DNA from: Spartobacteria bacterium
GTDB taxonomy: Bacteria; Verrucomicrobiota; Verrucomicrobiia; Chthoniobacterales; Chthoniobacteraceae
Assembly: GCA_021324395.1 (NCBI GenBank)
Contig: JAJPJG010000032.1
Coordinates: forward strand, 166,558 to 230,557
Direction of reading: 5' to 3'
Length of the DNA stretch: 64,000 nt
The notes under the pieces: generated by a model
Seen by the model: the letters and a program-made list of their open reading frames with translations, nothing else
Database searches by the model: none
What the model was told of the DNA's origin: nothing
Made by a program: the position numbers and the translations under genes
Shown here: one piece after another, positions 47,823-56,424 of the stretch
Layout: every line of letters begins with the position of its first letter
How positions within the stretch are numbered: the stretch's first letter is position 1

Positions 47823-48146
47823 TTATTCTTTTGGTTTGGGAGATTTTGCGGGCTTGGTTTTTTCGGTCGGAGCCGGTTTCGATTCGGCGGGCTTGCTTTC
47901 GCCGCCGGACGTTTCTTTCTTCGCTGCCTGTTTGTAGCCTTCGCTGCGGTAGTCGGTAATGTAAAAACCGGAGCCTTTAAAGATCAGCCCCGCGCCGGTT
48001 CCGAGCTGGCGTTTCACTTTGCCTTTGCCCCACGTCTTCTGCCGGCAAAGCTCGCGCGGGCACGTTGTCAGCGGCGCGTCTTTCATCGACTGAAACAGCT
48101 CGAAGTTTTTCTTACACTTTTCGCAATGGTATTCGTAGGTAGGCAT
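47823..48146 (-). CDS. FmdB-family zinc-ribbon protein
   Basis: 107 residues. The start MPTYEYHCEKCKKNFELFQ is the FmdB/CxxC_CxxC regulatory signature, with a second Cys pair (TCPRELCRQ). The block GTGAGLIFKGSGFYITDYR is also typical. The tail is low-complexity Lys/Pro/Glu. It begins the leftward group with the two following unknown genes. Confidence 0.85.
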   Translation of the reverse strand: MPTYEYHCEKCKKNFELFQSMKDAPLTTCPRELCRQKTWGKGKVKRQLGTGAGLIFKGSGFYITDYRSEGYKQAAKKETSGGESKPAESKPAPTEKTKPAKSPKPKE

Positions 48147-48257
48147 TCGCGGGAAAAGAGGCGCTTTCTATAGCATCCACGTTGCGCGGAAGCAACGGCT
48201 GTTTGTCAATCGCCTTGACGTAAAATACAGCACACGCTTTATTTCGCGCCTCCCGTC

Positions 48258-48845
48258 ATGCGCAAACTACTCGCACTTTTACCGGTTGTTCTCCTCGCCA
48301 GTTGCGCGACCGATTCACGCTACGACCGCATGACCGAATACTTGGGCGTCGGTGGCAGCACCTACACGCAAAACCACGCGAACTACGATAACGTCTCCTA
48401 CTGGGACGGCGACGGCATGACGGGCAGCTCGAAAATCATCATCCGCCTGAGCGAGCAGCGCGCGTATTTTTACAAAGGCGGAGAGCTCGCAGGCGTATCG
48501 ATCATCTCCACCGGACGCGAAGGCTTCAACACGCCCACGGGCAATTTCAAAATCATCCAGAAAGACAAAGACCATGTCTCGTCGCGCTTCGGCGATTACG
48601 TCGATGCCTATGGCAACGTGATCAAAAAAGACATCGATACCGAAAAGGACCCGAAACCGCCCGGCGCAAAATACGATGGAGCGAAGATGCCCTACTTCAT
48701 GCGCATCGTCGGCGGCACCGGAATGCACGAAGGTTTTCTGCCCGGCTACCCGGCATCGCACGGTTGCATCCGCATGCCCGGCTTCATGGCCGAGGCATTC
48801 TTCCGCAACGTCTCGCTCGGCACGCCGGTCACGATCACGAACTGA
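48258..48845 (+). CDS. L,D-transpeptidase (YkuD) lipoprotein
   Basis: 195 residues. A lipobox (LLASC, Cys16) predicts a lipid anchor. The catalytic motif is PASHGCIRMPG with the nucleophile Cys170 and the partner His168 in the conserved SHGCIR block. The fold region includes ISTGREGFNTPTGNF. It would cross-link peptidoglycan by 3-3 linkages or attach lipoproteins; the target is not known. Confidence 0.9.
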   Translation: MRKLLALLPVVLLASCATDSRYDRMTEYLGVGGSTYTQNHANYDNVSYWDGDGMTGSSKIIIRLSEQRAYFYKGGELAGVSIISTGREGFNTPTGNFKIIQKDKDHVSSRFGDYVDAYGNVIKKDIDTEKDPKPPGAKYDGAKMPYFMRIVGGTGMHEGFLPGYPASHGCIRMPGFMAEAFFRNVSLGTPVTITN

Positions 48846-48951
48846 TCGTCGGCTCTGTATAAATAGCCGCCGGAATGTGAAACGCGTCATAGGGTTGTTT
48901 CCCTTACGCGAAAGAATCGACCGCGCTTTGCCGGACTCCTAGATTTCCCGC

Positions 48952-50124
48952 ATGTCACGGCCCCTGCTGTTTGTGCACATCCGCAAAACCGGCGGCGTTT
49001 CCGTGCGTGGTCTGCTCATTAATCGGTTTTCTGTCGGCCGGATTCTGTTGCAGGCGCATTCGGTCATGGCCGCTGGCGAGGATTTTGGGCGTTTCGATCT
49101 CGTGACCGGCCATCTCGATTTCGGCGCCTTGGCGCGGTTTCGGGAAAGGCCGGTAATTTTCACGCTGCTGCGCGATCCGGTGCGGCGCGCTCTCTCGGCG
49201 TTTTACTTTTTCCGCGAGCACGACGAAGCGCGCTTCGCTCAGCTCGAGCTCGAACTATCGCCGCGGGATTTCGCGGAGCGTCGGCGTTTTACCGAACTCG
49301 CGCAGCAAATGCCGCTGCTCGATTTTCTCGAGCGCGAACCGGAGCTGTCGCAAAGGCACCTCGCGAATGTGCAGACGCGGCATCTCCTTTCCACGCCGCG
49401 CGAGTCACTCGATGGCGACAGTCTCGCCGAGGCAAAGCGTAATCTGGAATCGTGCGACGTGCCCGGACTGACGGAGCGGCTCGACGATTCGCTGGAGCTG
49501 CTTTCGCATCGGCTCGGCTGGCCGCAGCTCGGGCCGGTGTTTCACTACAACGCCACGCAACGAAAGCCGCGCGCGGAGGAGATCGAGCCGCGCGCCATCG
49601 AGCTGCTGACGCGCTGGAATCAAATCGATCTGCAGCTCTATGCGCATGCGGTGGAAATTTTCGAGCGGCGTCTCGCCGAGGCGAAAAGCAGGCCGCTCGA
49701 ATATCGCATCGGCGCATTACCGGCGGCGTCGGATTTCACGTTTGACCAGCCGGTTCATGGCCACGGCTGGCACGAGCGGGAGAAAAATGGGAACGGCTGG
49801 TTTTGCTGGATGGCGCGCGAACAGGCATCGCTGGTCTTGCGCGCGGAGGGCGCGAGCGACTCGACATTGCGCTGCCATGTCGAGCACGCGATGGATCCCG
49901 CGATTTTGTCCGGACTGAGGATCGACATCAACGGTCGCCCGTTAACGACGACATTTAGCGCCGAAAACTCGATGTCGATTGTGGAGGCGTTTGTGCCGGC
50001 GGAGGCGTTGCGCGGTCCGCATGTGCACATCACGTTTTCGTTGCCGCGAACAATGCGCGGATGCGAACCGGACCGTCGCGAACTGGGCGTTGCGTTCAGC
50101 CGTATTCAGCTCGCGCCGATTTAA
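48952..50124 (+). CDS. sulfotransferase-like protein with C-terminal domain
   Basis: 390 residues. The N-terminus FVHIRKTGGVSVRGLL is the PAPS-binding loop (5'-phosphosulfate site) and FTLLRDPVRRALSAFYFF is the 3'-phosphate site of the sulfotransferase family. Residues about 255-390 form an extra beta-rich domain (GHGWHEREKNGNGWFCWM, then HVHITFSLPRTMRGCEPDRR) resembling carbohydrate-associated domains. It likely sulfates a glycan. The last bases overlap the convergent mrcA stop. Confidence 0.8.
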   Translation: MSRPLLFVHIRKTGGVSVRGLLINRFSVGRILLQAHSVMAAGEDFGRFDLVTGHLDFGALARFRERPVIFTLLRDPVRRALSAFYFFREHDEARFAQLELELSPRDFAERRRFTELAQQMPLLDFLEREPELSQRHLANVQTRHLLSTPRESLDGDSLAEAKRNLESCDVPGLTERLDDSLELLSHRLGWPQLGPVFHYNATQRKPRAEEIEPRAIELLTRWNQIDLQLYAHAVEIFERRLAEAKSRPLEYRIGALPAASDFTFDQPVHGHGWHEREKNGNGWFCWMAREQASLVLRAEGASDSTLRCHVEHAMDPAILSGLRIDINGRPLTTTFSAENSMSIVEAFVPAEALRGPHVHITFSLPRTMRGCEPDRRELGVAFSRIQLAPI

Positions 50125-52709
50125 AACTGAATCGGCGGCGGCGGCTCGACCTTGATCGTCGCGTCCTCGGCCGGCTGGTCGAGAGCGCGCACCGGCTCGG
50201 CGCGACGCACCTGCGTTTCCTCCGGCGAAGCGGCGGGATTGGGCGTCGGCGGCGCAGTGCTGTCGGCAGTTGCAGCGGGCGGGGGAGCGTTGTCGGAAAC
50301 GCGAATGGCGGGGAGAACGGTCATCGGTTTCACCGCGCCATACGGATCGTCGCCGACGACGGTTGGCGCTTGCATCGGGACCGGCGTGACTTTGCCGAGA
50401 TCGACCGCGAGCGTGGCGCGCGGATACTGCGACGCCGTTTGCACGTTGCTGACCGGAACGGCGCCCTGCGCGTTTGCGGCGACGAGCTGGCCGGCGTTTT
50501 CGCCATGGACGTTGCACGTTTGTTTCGGCGCCTGGTCGTCGGTGCCGATTTCAAAATACGTCGTGCGATGCTCGATGGTTTCGCCGGTGTTCGGGTCGGT
50601 CGATTTCTCGACGCACTTGTCGGTCGCGAGCAATCCCGAGCTGAGGCAAATCTCGTATTTCTTCAAACCGGCCGGCTGCGGGATTTCGCTCGGGCGATAT
50701 TTGCCGAAGGTCGCGTTCATCACATCGATCCAAATAGGCAGCACGACTTCGTTCGAGAATGCACCACGGTAAATCGGGGATGGTTTATCGAAGCCGGCCC
50801 AAACGCCGCAGGTGATCGCGCTGTCGTAGCCGATGAACCAGTCGTCGGTGAAGTTGTAAGCGGTGCCAGTTTTCCCCGCGACGGGGAATTTTTTCAGTCC
50901 ATATTGCGCGAACGCTTTCGCGCCGGTGCCCCAGTCGAGCACGTCGGAAAGGCACGAATGCACTTCGAAGGCCGTCGCATCGCTCATTACCGTTCGTCGC
51001 TCGGGATGCGATTGAAAAATCGTGTGCCCGTCCTTTTCCTCGATGCGTGTGATGATGAACGGCTCCGCGGGCCGCCAGCCGCCGTTTGCGAAGGCGGTGT
51101 AGGCGAGCGTCATGTCCATGAGCGTGACTTCGCTGCTGCCGAGGAACGTCGCGGGATAACGCCGCAGGTTTAACAATTCGTTGCCTTTCTCGTCCTTGCC
51201 GGTCACGCGCGTTAAGCCGGCTTTTTTCGCGAGCGAAATGACGTTATCGATGCCGGTCTGCATGCCAAGCCGGACGGTGGCGGCGTTTTTCGATTTCACC
51301 AAGGCATAACGCGCGGGGATCGGGCCTTCGTATTTGTTATCGGCGGTTTCCGGTCCCCACTCGCCGAGGATGCCGGTGACACCGCCGATCATCACCTGCC
51401 GGTTGTCGATGAGTGAATCGGAAACAAGCGTGCCGGGAAACGTCCCTTTTTCGAAGGCCGCGGCATACACGAACGGCTTGAACGCGGTGCCCGCAGGCCG
51501 CGCGGAGGAGATGGCGCGGTTGTATTGGCTCTGTGAGAAGTCGCGTCCGCCGATGAGTGTCAGGATTGCGCCGCTGGAGTTGTCGAGAACGACGAGAGCG
51601 CCCTGCAAATACTCCGGCGCAGGCGCATTTTCCTTTTCGTCGTTGTCCGCGTTCTGCTTGCGCTGTTTTAACAACGCCGCGTATTGCGCCATCGTCTGGT
51701 GCTCGTAACCGTCGCGATTTTCGATTTCGTTGCACTTTGCGCGCAGGCTTTCCTCGGCGCGTTTTTGCAGATCGGCATCGATGGTCGTGTAAATGCGGTA
51801 GCCGTCGGAGATCGCGCGATCTTTGCCGACGATGTCGTTGACCTGCTGGCGGATCATGTCGGTCGCATACGAGTCGGCGTGGATTGGCCGGCGATTTTTC
51901 ACCGCGAGATTGCGCGCGATTTCCTCGTCGTATTGCTGCTGCGTGATTTGTTTCAGCTCGAGCATGCGGCCGAGCACGAAATTGCGCGTCTCCATGCACG
52001 ACTGCCGGTTGCTCCAGGGCGAGAGTCCGTTCGGATTTTTCAGCATGCCCGCGAGCGTCGCGCACTCGGAGAGCGTAAGCTGTTTCGCCGGTTTGCCGAA
52101 GTAACCGCGCGCCGCGGCTTCCGCTCCGTAAAAGCCGTTGCCGAAATAAACGCGGTTCAAATAGAGCTCGAGAATTTTTTCCTTTGAAAGCCGCTGCTCG
52201 ATTTCCTGCGCGAGAAAAATCTCGAGCACCTTGCGGTCGTAAGTGCGCTCGCGCAGGTTGAACGTGTTACGCGCGAGCTGCTGCGTGAGCGTGCTCGCGC
52301 CCTGCTTGATGTGACCCGCGCGGTAATTTTTCAACGCCGCGCGCGCCATGCCATAAAAATCGACGCCGTGATGCTGGAAGAAGCGGTTGTCCTCCGCCGC
52401 GATCACAGCCTGCGTCAGCTCATATGGAAATTCGCTGTAAGGAAGCGCGTCGCGATTTTCCAAAAAAATCCTGCCGAGCACATTGTTGTTACGGTCGTAG
52501 ATCGTGCTCGCCGATTCCATTTCCTCCAGCTTCGTGAAATCGAACTGTGCGACCTTTCCGCCGTATTCCGCCTTGAGCTTGATGTAATACGCGACCGCGG
52601 CAAGGAGCGGCACCACCACCAACGCCACGAGCAGTAAAAACCAGACGCGCCGGTAAAACGGCCGGCGACGCGGCGGATAGTAAACCTCGTAGGGATCTGA
52701 CGACATCAA
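50121..52709 (-). CDS. mrcA: penicillin-binding protein 1A (glycosyltransferase/transpeptidase)
   Basis: 862 residues. N-terminal membrane helix, then the GT51 domain with EDNRFFQHHGVDF and GASTLTQQLARNTF, and the transpeptidase domain. In the latter, SxN is present as VKSKNAATV and KTGT as AGKTGTAYN. The active-site SxxK block reads AGTAFKPFVY: the nucleophile position (codon 51486-51488, ACC) is threonine instead of serine. The C-terminal extension (about residues 660-862) is Pro/Ala/Thr-rich. It polymerises glycan strands and, if active, cross-links them. Confidence 0.9.
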   Translation of the reverse strand: MMSSDPYEVYYPPRRRPFYRRVWFLLLVALVVVPLLAAVAYYIKLKAEYGGKVAQFDFTKLEEMESASTIYDRNNNVLGRIFLENRDALPYSEFPYELTQAVIAAEDNRFFQHHGVDFYGMARAALKNYRAGHIKQGASTLTQQLARNTFNLRERTYDRKVLEIFLAQEIEQRLSKEKILELYLNRVYFGNGFYGAEAAARGYFGKPAKQLTLSECATLAGMLKNPNGLSPWSNRQSCMETRNFVLGRMLELKQITQQQYDEEIARNLAVKNRRPIHADSYATDMIRQQVNDIVGKDRAISDGYRIYTTIDADLQKRAEESLRAKCNEIENRDGYEHQTMAQYAALLKQRKQNADNDEKENAPAPEYLQGALVVLDNSSGAILTLIGGRDFSQSQYNRAISSARPAGTAFKPFVYAAAFEKGTFPGTLVSDSLIDNRQVMIGGVTGILGEWGPETADNKYEGPIPARYALVKSKNAATVRLGMQTGIDNVISLAKKAGLTRVTGKDEKGNELLNLRRYPATFLGSSEVTLMDMTLAYTAFANGGWRPAEPFIITRIEEKDGHTIFQSHPERRTVMSDATAFEVHSCLSDVLDWGTGAKAFAQYGLKKFPVAGKTGTAYNFTDDWFIGYDSAITCGVWAGFDKPSPIYRGAFSNEVVLPIWIDVMNATFGKYRPSEIPQPAGLKKYEICLSSGLLATDKCVEKSTDPNTGETIEHRTTYFEIGTDDQAPKQTCNVHGENAGQLVAANAQGAVPVSNVQTASQYPRATLAVDLGKVTPVPMQAPTVVGDDPYGAVKPMTVLPAIRVSDNAPPPAATADSTAPPTPNPAASPEETQVRRAEPVRALDQPAEDATIKVEPPPPIQF

Positions 52710-52934
52710 GCGTGCGGAAGGTAAACGGCAAACCTATTTCGCTCAAATAGCTTTTCGCGTGTTTTCGTGGCAGTTCATGCCTTGTCTCCGGTGAAGAGAG
52801 CAAAAAGCGGATTAACGAGGCGGTGTTTCCGTTGGTAGTCCGGTTCTCTGTGGGGACGCTAAAAGTGGCGTTTTTTGCACAGGAGACGTGTTTGGACAGG
52901 CGTAGAAGGCGGAAATTGGCGGTTTCTATACAAT

Positions 52935-53165
52935 CCGTCGGTCGAAAGGTCCGATCTTTTGCGCGAAAGGTCGAAACTTTCGCCGGAAAGATTTAATCCT
53001 TCGCGTGAAGGCTGGCATCTTTCGGCTGACGGATTCGATTCTTCGGACGAAGACTCGCAGCTTTCGCGGGAAAGTTTCGGTCTTTCAGGTGAAGGATCGG
53101 ACCTTTCGGCTGAAAGATTGGAACCGTAGCGTGACAGATTGGATATTTCGACTGACGAATCGCAC
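52935..53165. repeat. array of eleven 21-bp units, each a small hairpin
   Basis: Exactly 21-base units run in phase without indels from 52935 to 53165. The consensus is CTTTCGGNTGAAAGATTGGAT. In most units the first five bases pair with bases 10-14 (CTTTC with GAAAG around a 4-base loop). Paired changes appear at positions 2/13 and 1/14: the unit at 52998 reads CCTTC...GAAGG and that at 53040 reads TCTTC...GAAGA. The array lies between the divergent mrcA and the next gene. It is open in several frames because 21 is a multiple of three, but I do not consider it coding. Confidence 0.85.
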
Positions 53166-53214
53166 CCAACGAACTGACTTTGCGATTCATCGCGCGGCGG
53201 CTATTTTACGTCCG

Positions 53215-54042
53215 ATGTCCAAAACGACCGCCGCGGTGATTTTTAGCGTTTTCGTCGCTGCCGTCGCGTTTTTGTCCGTGGAATTGTTTTGGCATCGCGA
53301 GAATGCAGCTACCACCGCCACGAGGATTGGCACACGTCATTTTGCGGATGCTGATGACGATGACGACCGTCCTGCGACGCGGCCGACGACTGCAAATTCA
53401 GCACGTGTCGACCAGCTTGAGCAACAGCTCGCGGCGGAACGGCGCGCGCGGCAAAAGGCCGAAGCCGATGCGGATGCGTTGCGCGCGAAGATGGCGCCGC
53501 TCGATGGAAATGTGGTGGTCTCGCTCGGTAAACCGGCGGACATGGGACGTCGTGCGGGCGCGATTCTGCCTGCACTACGCGAGTTGCGGGAGCTTTCGAG
53601 GCGCGATCCCGCGACGCTTTCCGCGGATGAAAAACGGCATTTGCTCGGTCTCGAGCGCCAGCACGCGGATGTGCTCGGGATGCTGCCGGAGATCGCCGCT
53701 TTCCAGGATAATCCCGCGGAGTATGGCAGCTTTTTTCGCGGGATGATCCAGCAAGCCGCCGGGTTGAACGACGCGCAGGCGACGCAGATCGAGTCGTTCA
53801 TGCGGCAGCGCGCGATGACGATGGAGCAGATGGGGCTGAATGCGGGCAATCAGCCGGGCGATCCGGTGCAGCAGGATGCTTGGGAAAAAAATCGCGATGC
53901 GTTTAACGCGCAGACTGCGCACAGCCTGCGCGACATGCTCACGCCGCCGGTTGCGGATCAGGCGGGAATCAATGCGAAGCTGATGGAGCTTTTGGAAAAC
54001 GACCTCGACAACCCGGAGCTGAGCACGGCGGGCAAGGACTGA
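53215..54042 (+). CDS. membrane-anchored protein of unknown function
   Basis: 275 residues from ATG 53215, although the frame is open further upstream through the repeat array. N-terminal membrane helix (VIFSVFVAAVAFLSVELFW), an acidic stretch (DADDDDDRPATRP), a coiled coil (QLEQQLAAERRARQKAEADADALR) and a helical C-terminus with LLGLERQHADVLGMLPEI and FMRQRAMTMEQMGL. No family recognised. It is preceded by the 21-bp array, which may form part of its 5' region. Confidence 0.6.
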   Translation: MSKTTAAVIFSVFVAAVAFLSVELFWHRENAATTATRIGTRHFADADDDDDRPATRPTTANSARVDQLEQQLAAERRARQKAEADADALRAKMAPLDGNVVVSLGKPADMGRRAGAILPALRELRELSRRDPATLSADEKRHLLGLERQHADVLGMLPEIAAFQDNPAEYGSFFRGMIQQAAGLNDAQATQIESFMRQRAMTMEQMGLNAGNQPGDPVQQDAWEKNRDAFNAQTAHSLRDMLTPPVADQAGINAKLMELLENDLDNPELSTAGKD

Positions 54043-54052
54043 TCCGTCGCCG

Positions 54053-55231
54053 TTACGTCACGTCCGGGTCGGATACGAAGCAGCGCGCCCACAGCGCGCG
54101 AAAGAGATCGCCGATGCGGGTGCCGAAGTGTTCCTGCTTTTGTTTGCGTTGGCGTTTCGTCGGAACGGGTCGCTCTTTGAGTTCTTCGTTGAGGCGCTCG
54201 ATGATGCCGCGCAGCAGTTCGTTGTCTTCGCGCAGGGTTGCTTCAGTGTCCGTGTCGCGTCGGGCGGATATCTTGAGCTGCAGATCGACGGTTTCGCGCC
54301 GCAGCGTGTCGCGTTCGTCCGTGGCGCCGAGCAATTTTTCTCTAATGTCGGCGATAACGGCCTGCGCGTCGCGAAGCTCGGCTTCAAAGTGATCTCGTGC
54401 TTGTTTAACAGCGAGGAAACTCGCGAGCTCGTGGTCCTGCCGCACGTCGTTGCGCAATTGCTCACGCTCCAGCTCGGCCTCGGCGGCGCGATCGCGCAAT
54501 GCTTTCAGCTCTTCGTTGGCGGTTGAAAAATTCGCGGTGAGTTGTTTGTGCGCGCTGTGGAGTTCGGCGAGCTGATGCTCCACCTGCGCAAGCTTGTCGC
54601 GCGTGCGTTGGGCGATTGTTTCAAATTCGCTGCGTTCGTTGCGGCTCGTTTCGAGCAGCGATGAAAGATCGGCGAGCGCGGCGCTTTTTTGCGCGAGATC
54701 CATGACTGCTTCGTTGCGCTCGCGGTGCGCGGTATCGAGAAGCTTTTGTTTGTGCCCCAACTCAAGCTCGAGCTGTTGCACGCGCAAATCGAGATGCTCG
54801 CGCTCGGTTTCGATTTGCTCGAGCCGCTCCTGTGCATTCAACGCCGCAGTCTGCGCGCTGCGAAGCTGGCCGAGAAACATGTCGTGATCGGCGCGGTGCG
54901 CGTCGATTTCATTTTGCAAAACGTCGCGCTCCGTGGTCATTCCGCGCAGTTGCTTCAGCGCTTCGGCGAGTGCGATCTGCCGCTGCTCGGATTCGCGCAC
55001 CGAGAGCTGGAGGTTCGTCTCGGCGTCGTAAAGCCGCTGCTCGAGATCGTTCGCGCGCGTGATCCATTTCGAGAGCTTTTTGCTGAGCCGTGCCTCGGCT
55101 TCGTCGTGCGTGGCCACGGGAATCTGCAGCGATTTTCCGCAATGCGGGCAATCGATGGTTAAACCCGCGCCGTTTTCATCAGCCACGAGTGGCTGGGCGC
55201 AACCCGGACAGCTAAAATGGACATCCGCCAT
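54053..55231 (-). CDS. zinc-ribbon coiled-coil protein
   Basis: 392 residues. The N-terminal zinc ribbon has FSCPGCAQPLVAD and IDCPHCGKSLQIP. The rest is almost entirely a coiled coil of several hundred residues (for example VQQLELELGHKQKLLDTAHRE). Its C-terminal tail is basic (VPTKRQRKQKQEH). The function is unknown; it may be structural. It is convergent with the preceding gene, with a 10-base gap. Confidence 0.7.
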   Translation of the reverse strand: MADVHFSCPGCAQPLVADENGAGLTIDCPHCGKSLQIPVATHDEAEARLSKKLSKWITRANDLEQRLYDAETNLQLSVRESEQRQIALAEALKQLRGMTTERDVLQNEIDAHRADHDMFLGQLRSAQTAALNAQERLEQIETEREHLDLRVQQLELELGHKQKLLDTAHRERNEAVMDLAQKSAALADLSSLLETSRNERSEFETIAQRTRDKLAQVEHQLAELHSAHKQLTANFSTANEELKALRDRAAEAELEREQLRNDVRQDHELASFLAVKQARDHFEAELRDAQAVIADIREKLLGATDERDTLRRETVDLQLKISARRDTDTEATLREDNELLRGIIERLNEELKERPVPTKRQRKQKQEHFGTRIGDLFRALWARCFVSDPDVT

Positions 55232-55342
55232 GCCAAATCAGAAAGCCATACGCGTGCCGCGCCCTCAAGCTTTTTCACATCGGACAAATCCCTGATGCGC
55301 ACGCATTGACACGCGACAGTGCGCTGATACCTTCGCCGCTCG

Positions 55343-55786
55343 ATGAAAAAAGTGATCGCCACGACCGAAGCGCCGAAAGCGGTCGGGCCTTACTCGCAGG
55401 CCATCGCCGTCGGCAACATGCTTTTTTGCGCGGGCCAAATCCCGCTCTCCCCGGCCACCGGAGCGCTGGTCGATGGCGACGTGAGCGCGCAGACGACGCA
55501 GGTGCTCGAGAATCTCGGCGGCGTCTTGCGGGCGAACGGAATGACGTATGCCAACGTGGTAAAGACGACGGTATTTCTGACCGATCTTTCCGATTTCGCG
55601 GCGATGAACGATATTTACACGTTGTATTTTCCGGATCAGCCGCCGGCACGCTCGACGATTCAGGTCGCTGCATTGCCAAAAAATGCGCGCGTGGAAATCG
55701 AAGCGACAGCAGTTGGCGAACTCGCGCCGAAATCGCCGAAGATATTGACCGCGCCATCGGATATTTCGCCGGCCTCGCCGCTGTAA
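55343..55786 (+). CDS. ridA: RidA/YjgF-family enamine/imine deaminase
   Basis: 147 residues. The family blocks KAVGPYSQAI, LFCAGQIPLSP, and AALPKNARVEIEATAV (with the substrate Arg) are clear. It should hydrolyse reactive enamine/imine intermediates. It has a C-terminal extension of about 20 residues beyond the usual end, containing PKSPKILTAPSD. The next gene starts 3 bases after its stop. Confidence 0.9.
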   Translation: MKKVIATTEAPKAVGPYSQAIAVGNMLFCAGQIPLSPATGALVDGDVSAQTTQVLENLGGVLRANGMTYANVVKTTVFLTDLSDFAAMNDIYTLYFPDQPPARSTIQVAALPKNARVEIEATAVGELAPKSPKILTAPSDISPASPL

Positions 55787-55789
55787 GAA

Positions 55790-56356
55790 ATGTCCGACGA
55801 AATTTTAAAACTATTTCGCCAAACCAACGCGCTGCTCGACGGCCATTTCGTGCTGCGTTCCGGTTTGCACAGCCGGCAGTTTTTTCAATGCGCAATTCTT
55901 TTGCAGCACACGAAAATCGCCGAGCGTGTCTGCGGCATGCTCGCGGATAAGCTGCGGGACATTGAATGCGATAGCGTGATTTCTCCCGCGCTCGGCGGAA
56001 TCATCGTCGGCCAGGAAGTCGGTCGCATGCTCGGCAAGCGGCACATTTTTGCTGAAAAAGACGAGGGCAGGCTGATGTTGCGCCGCGGTTTTACAATCGC
56101 AAATGGCGAGCGATTCATCGTGATCGAGGACGTCGTCACGCGCGGCGGTCGCGTGCAGGAAACGATCGACATCGTCCGCGCGAATGGCGGCGAAGTTGCA
56201 GCCGTCGGCGTGCTCGTCGACCGCAGCGGTGGTGCCACGCCGGATTTCGATTGCCCGTTCATCAGCCTCGTTAAACTTGACGTCGAAACCTTCGAGGCCG
56301 ACAAGCTCCCGCCCGATCTCGCGAACACATCAGCGACCAAGCCGGGCAGCAAATAA
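55790..56356 (+). CDS. pyrE: orotate phosphoribosyltransferase
   Basis: 188 residues. The PRPP motif VIEDVVTRGG lies at about 111-120, LRSGLHSRQFFQC at about 22-34 and the orotate-side loop ISPALGGIIVGQEVGR at about 64-79. It makes OMP from orotate and PRPP in pyrimidine synthesis. It is co-directional with ridA and close to it. Confidence 0.9.
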   Translation: MSDEILKLFRQTNALLDGHFVLRSGLHSRQFFQCAILLQHTKIAERVCGMLADKLRDIECDSVISPALGGIIVGQEVGRMLGKRHIFAEKDEGRLMLRRGFTIANGERFIVIEDVVTRGGRVQETIDIVRANGGEVAAVGVLVDRSGGATPDFDCPFISLVKLDVETFEADKLPPDLANTSATKPGSK

Positions 56357-56424
56357 CGCCGTCTTGTTTTTTGCGCATGCGCACGTAGTCTTTTGCTGAC
56401 GTGCCTTTGCACGCCGTTTCCCCG

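Noticed and set aside
52875..53129. Open frame with a seven-residue repeat over the 21-bp array.
   Set aside because: Open in several frames only because the unit length is a multiple of three; no ribosome binding site and the repeat keeps base pairing, not amino acids.
52935..53165. CRISPR array.
   Set aside because: The units are contiguous with no spacers and are too short and diverged; no cas genes are present.
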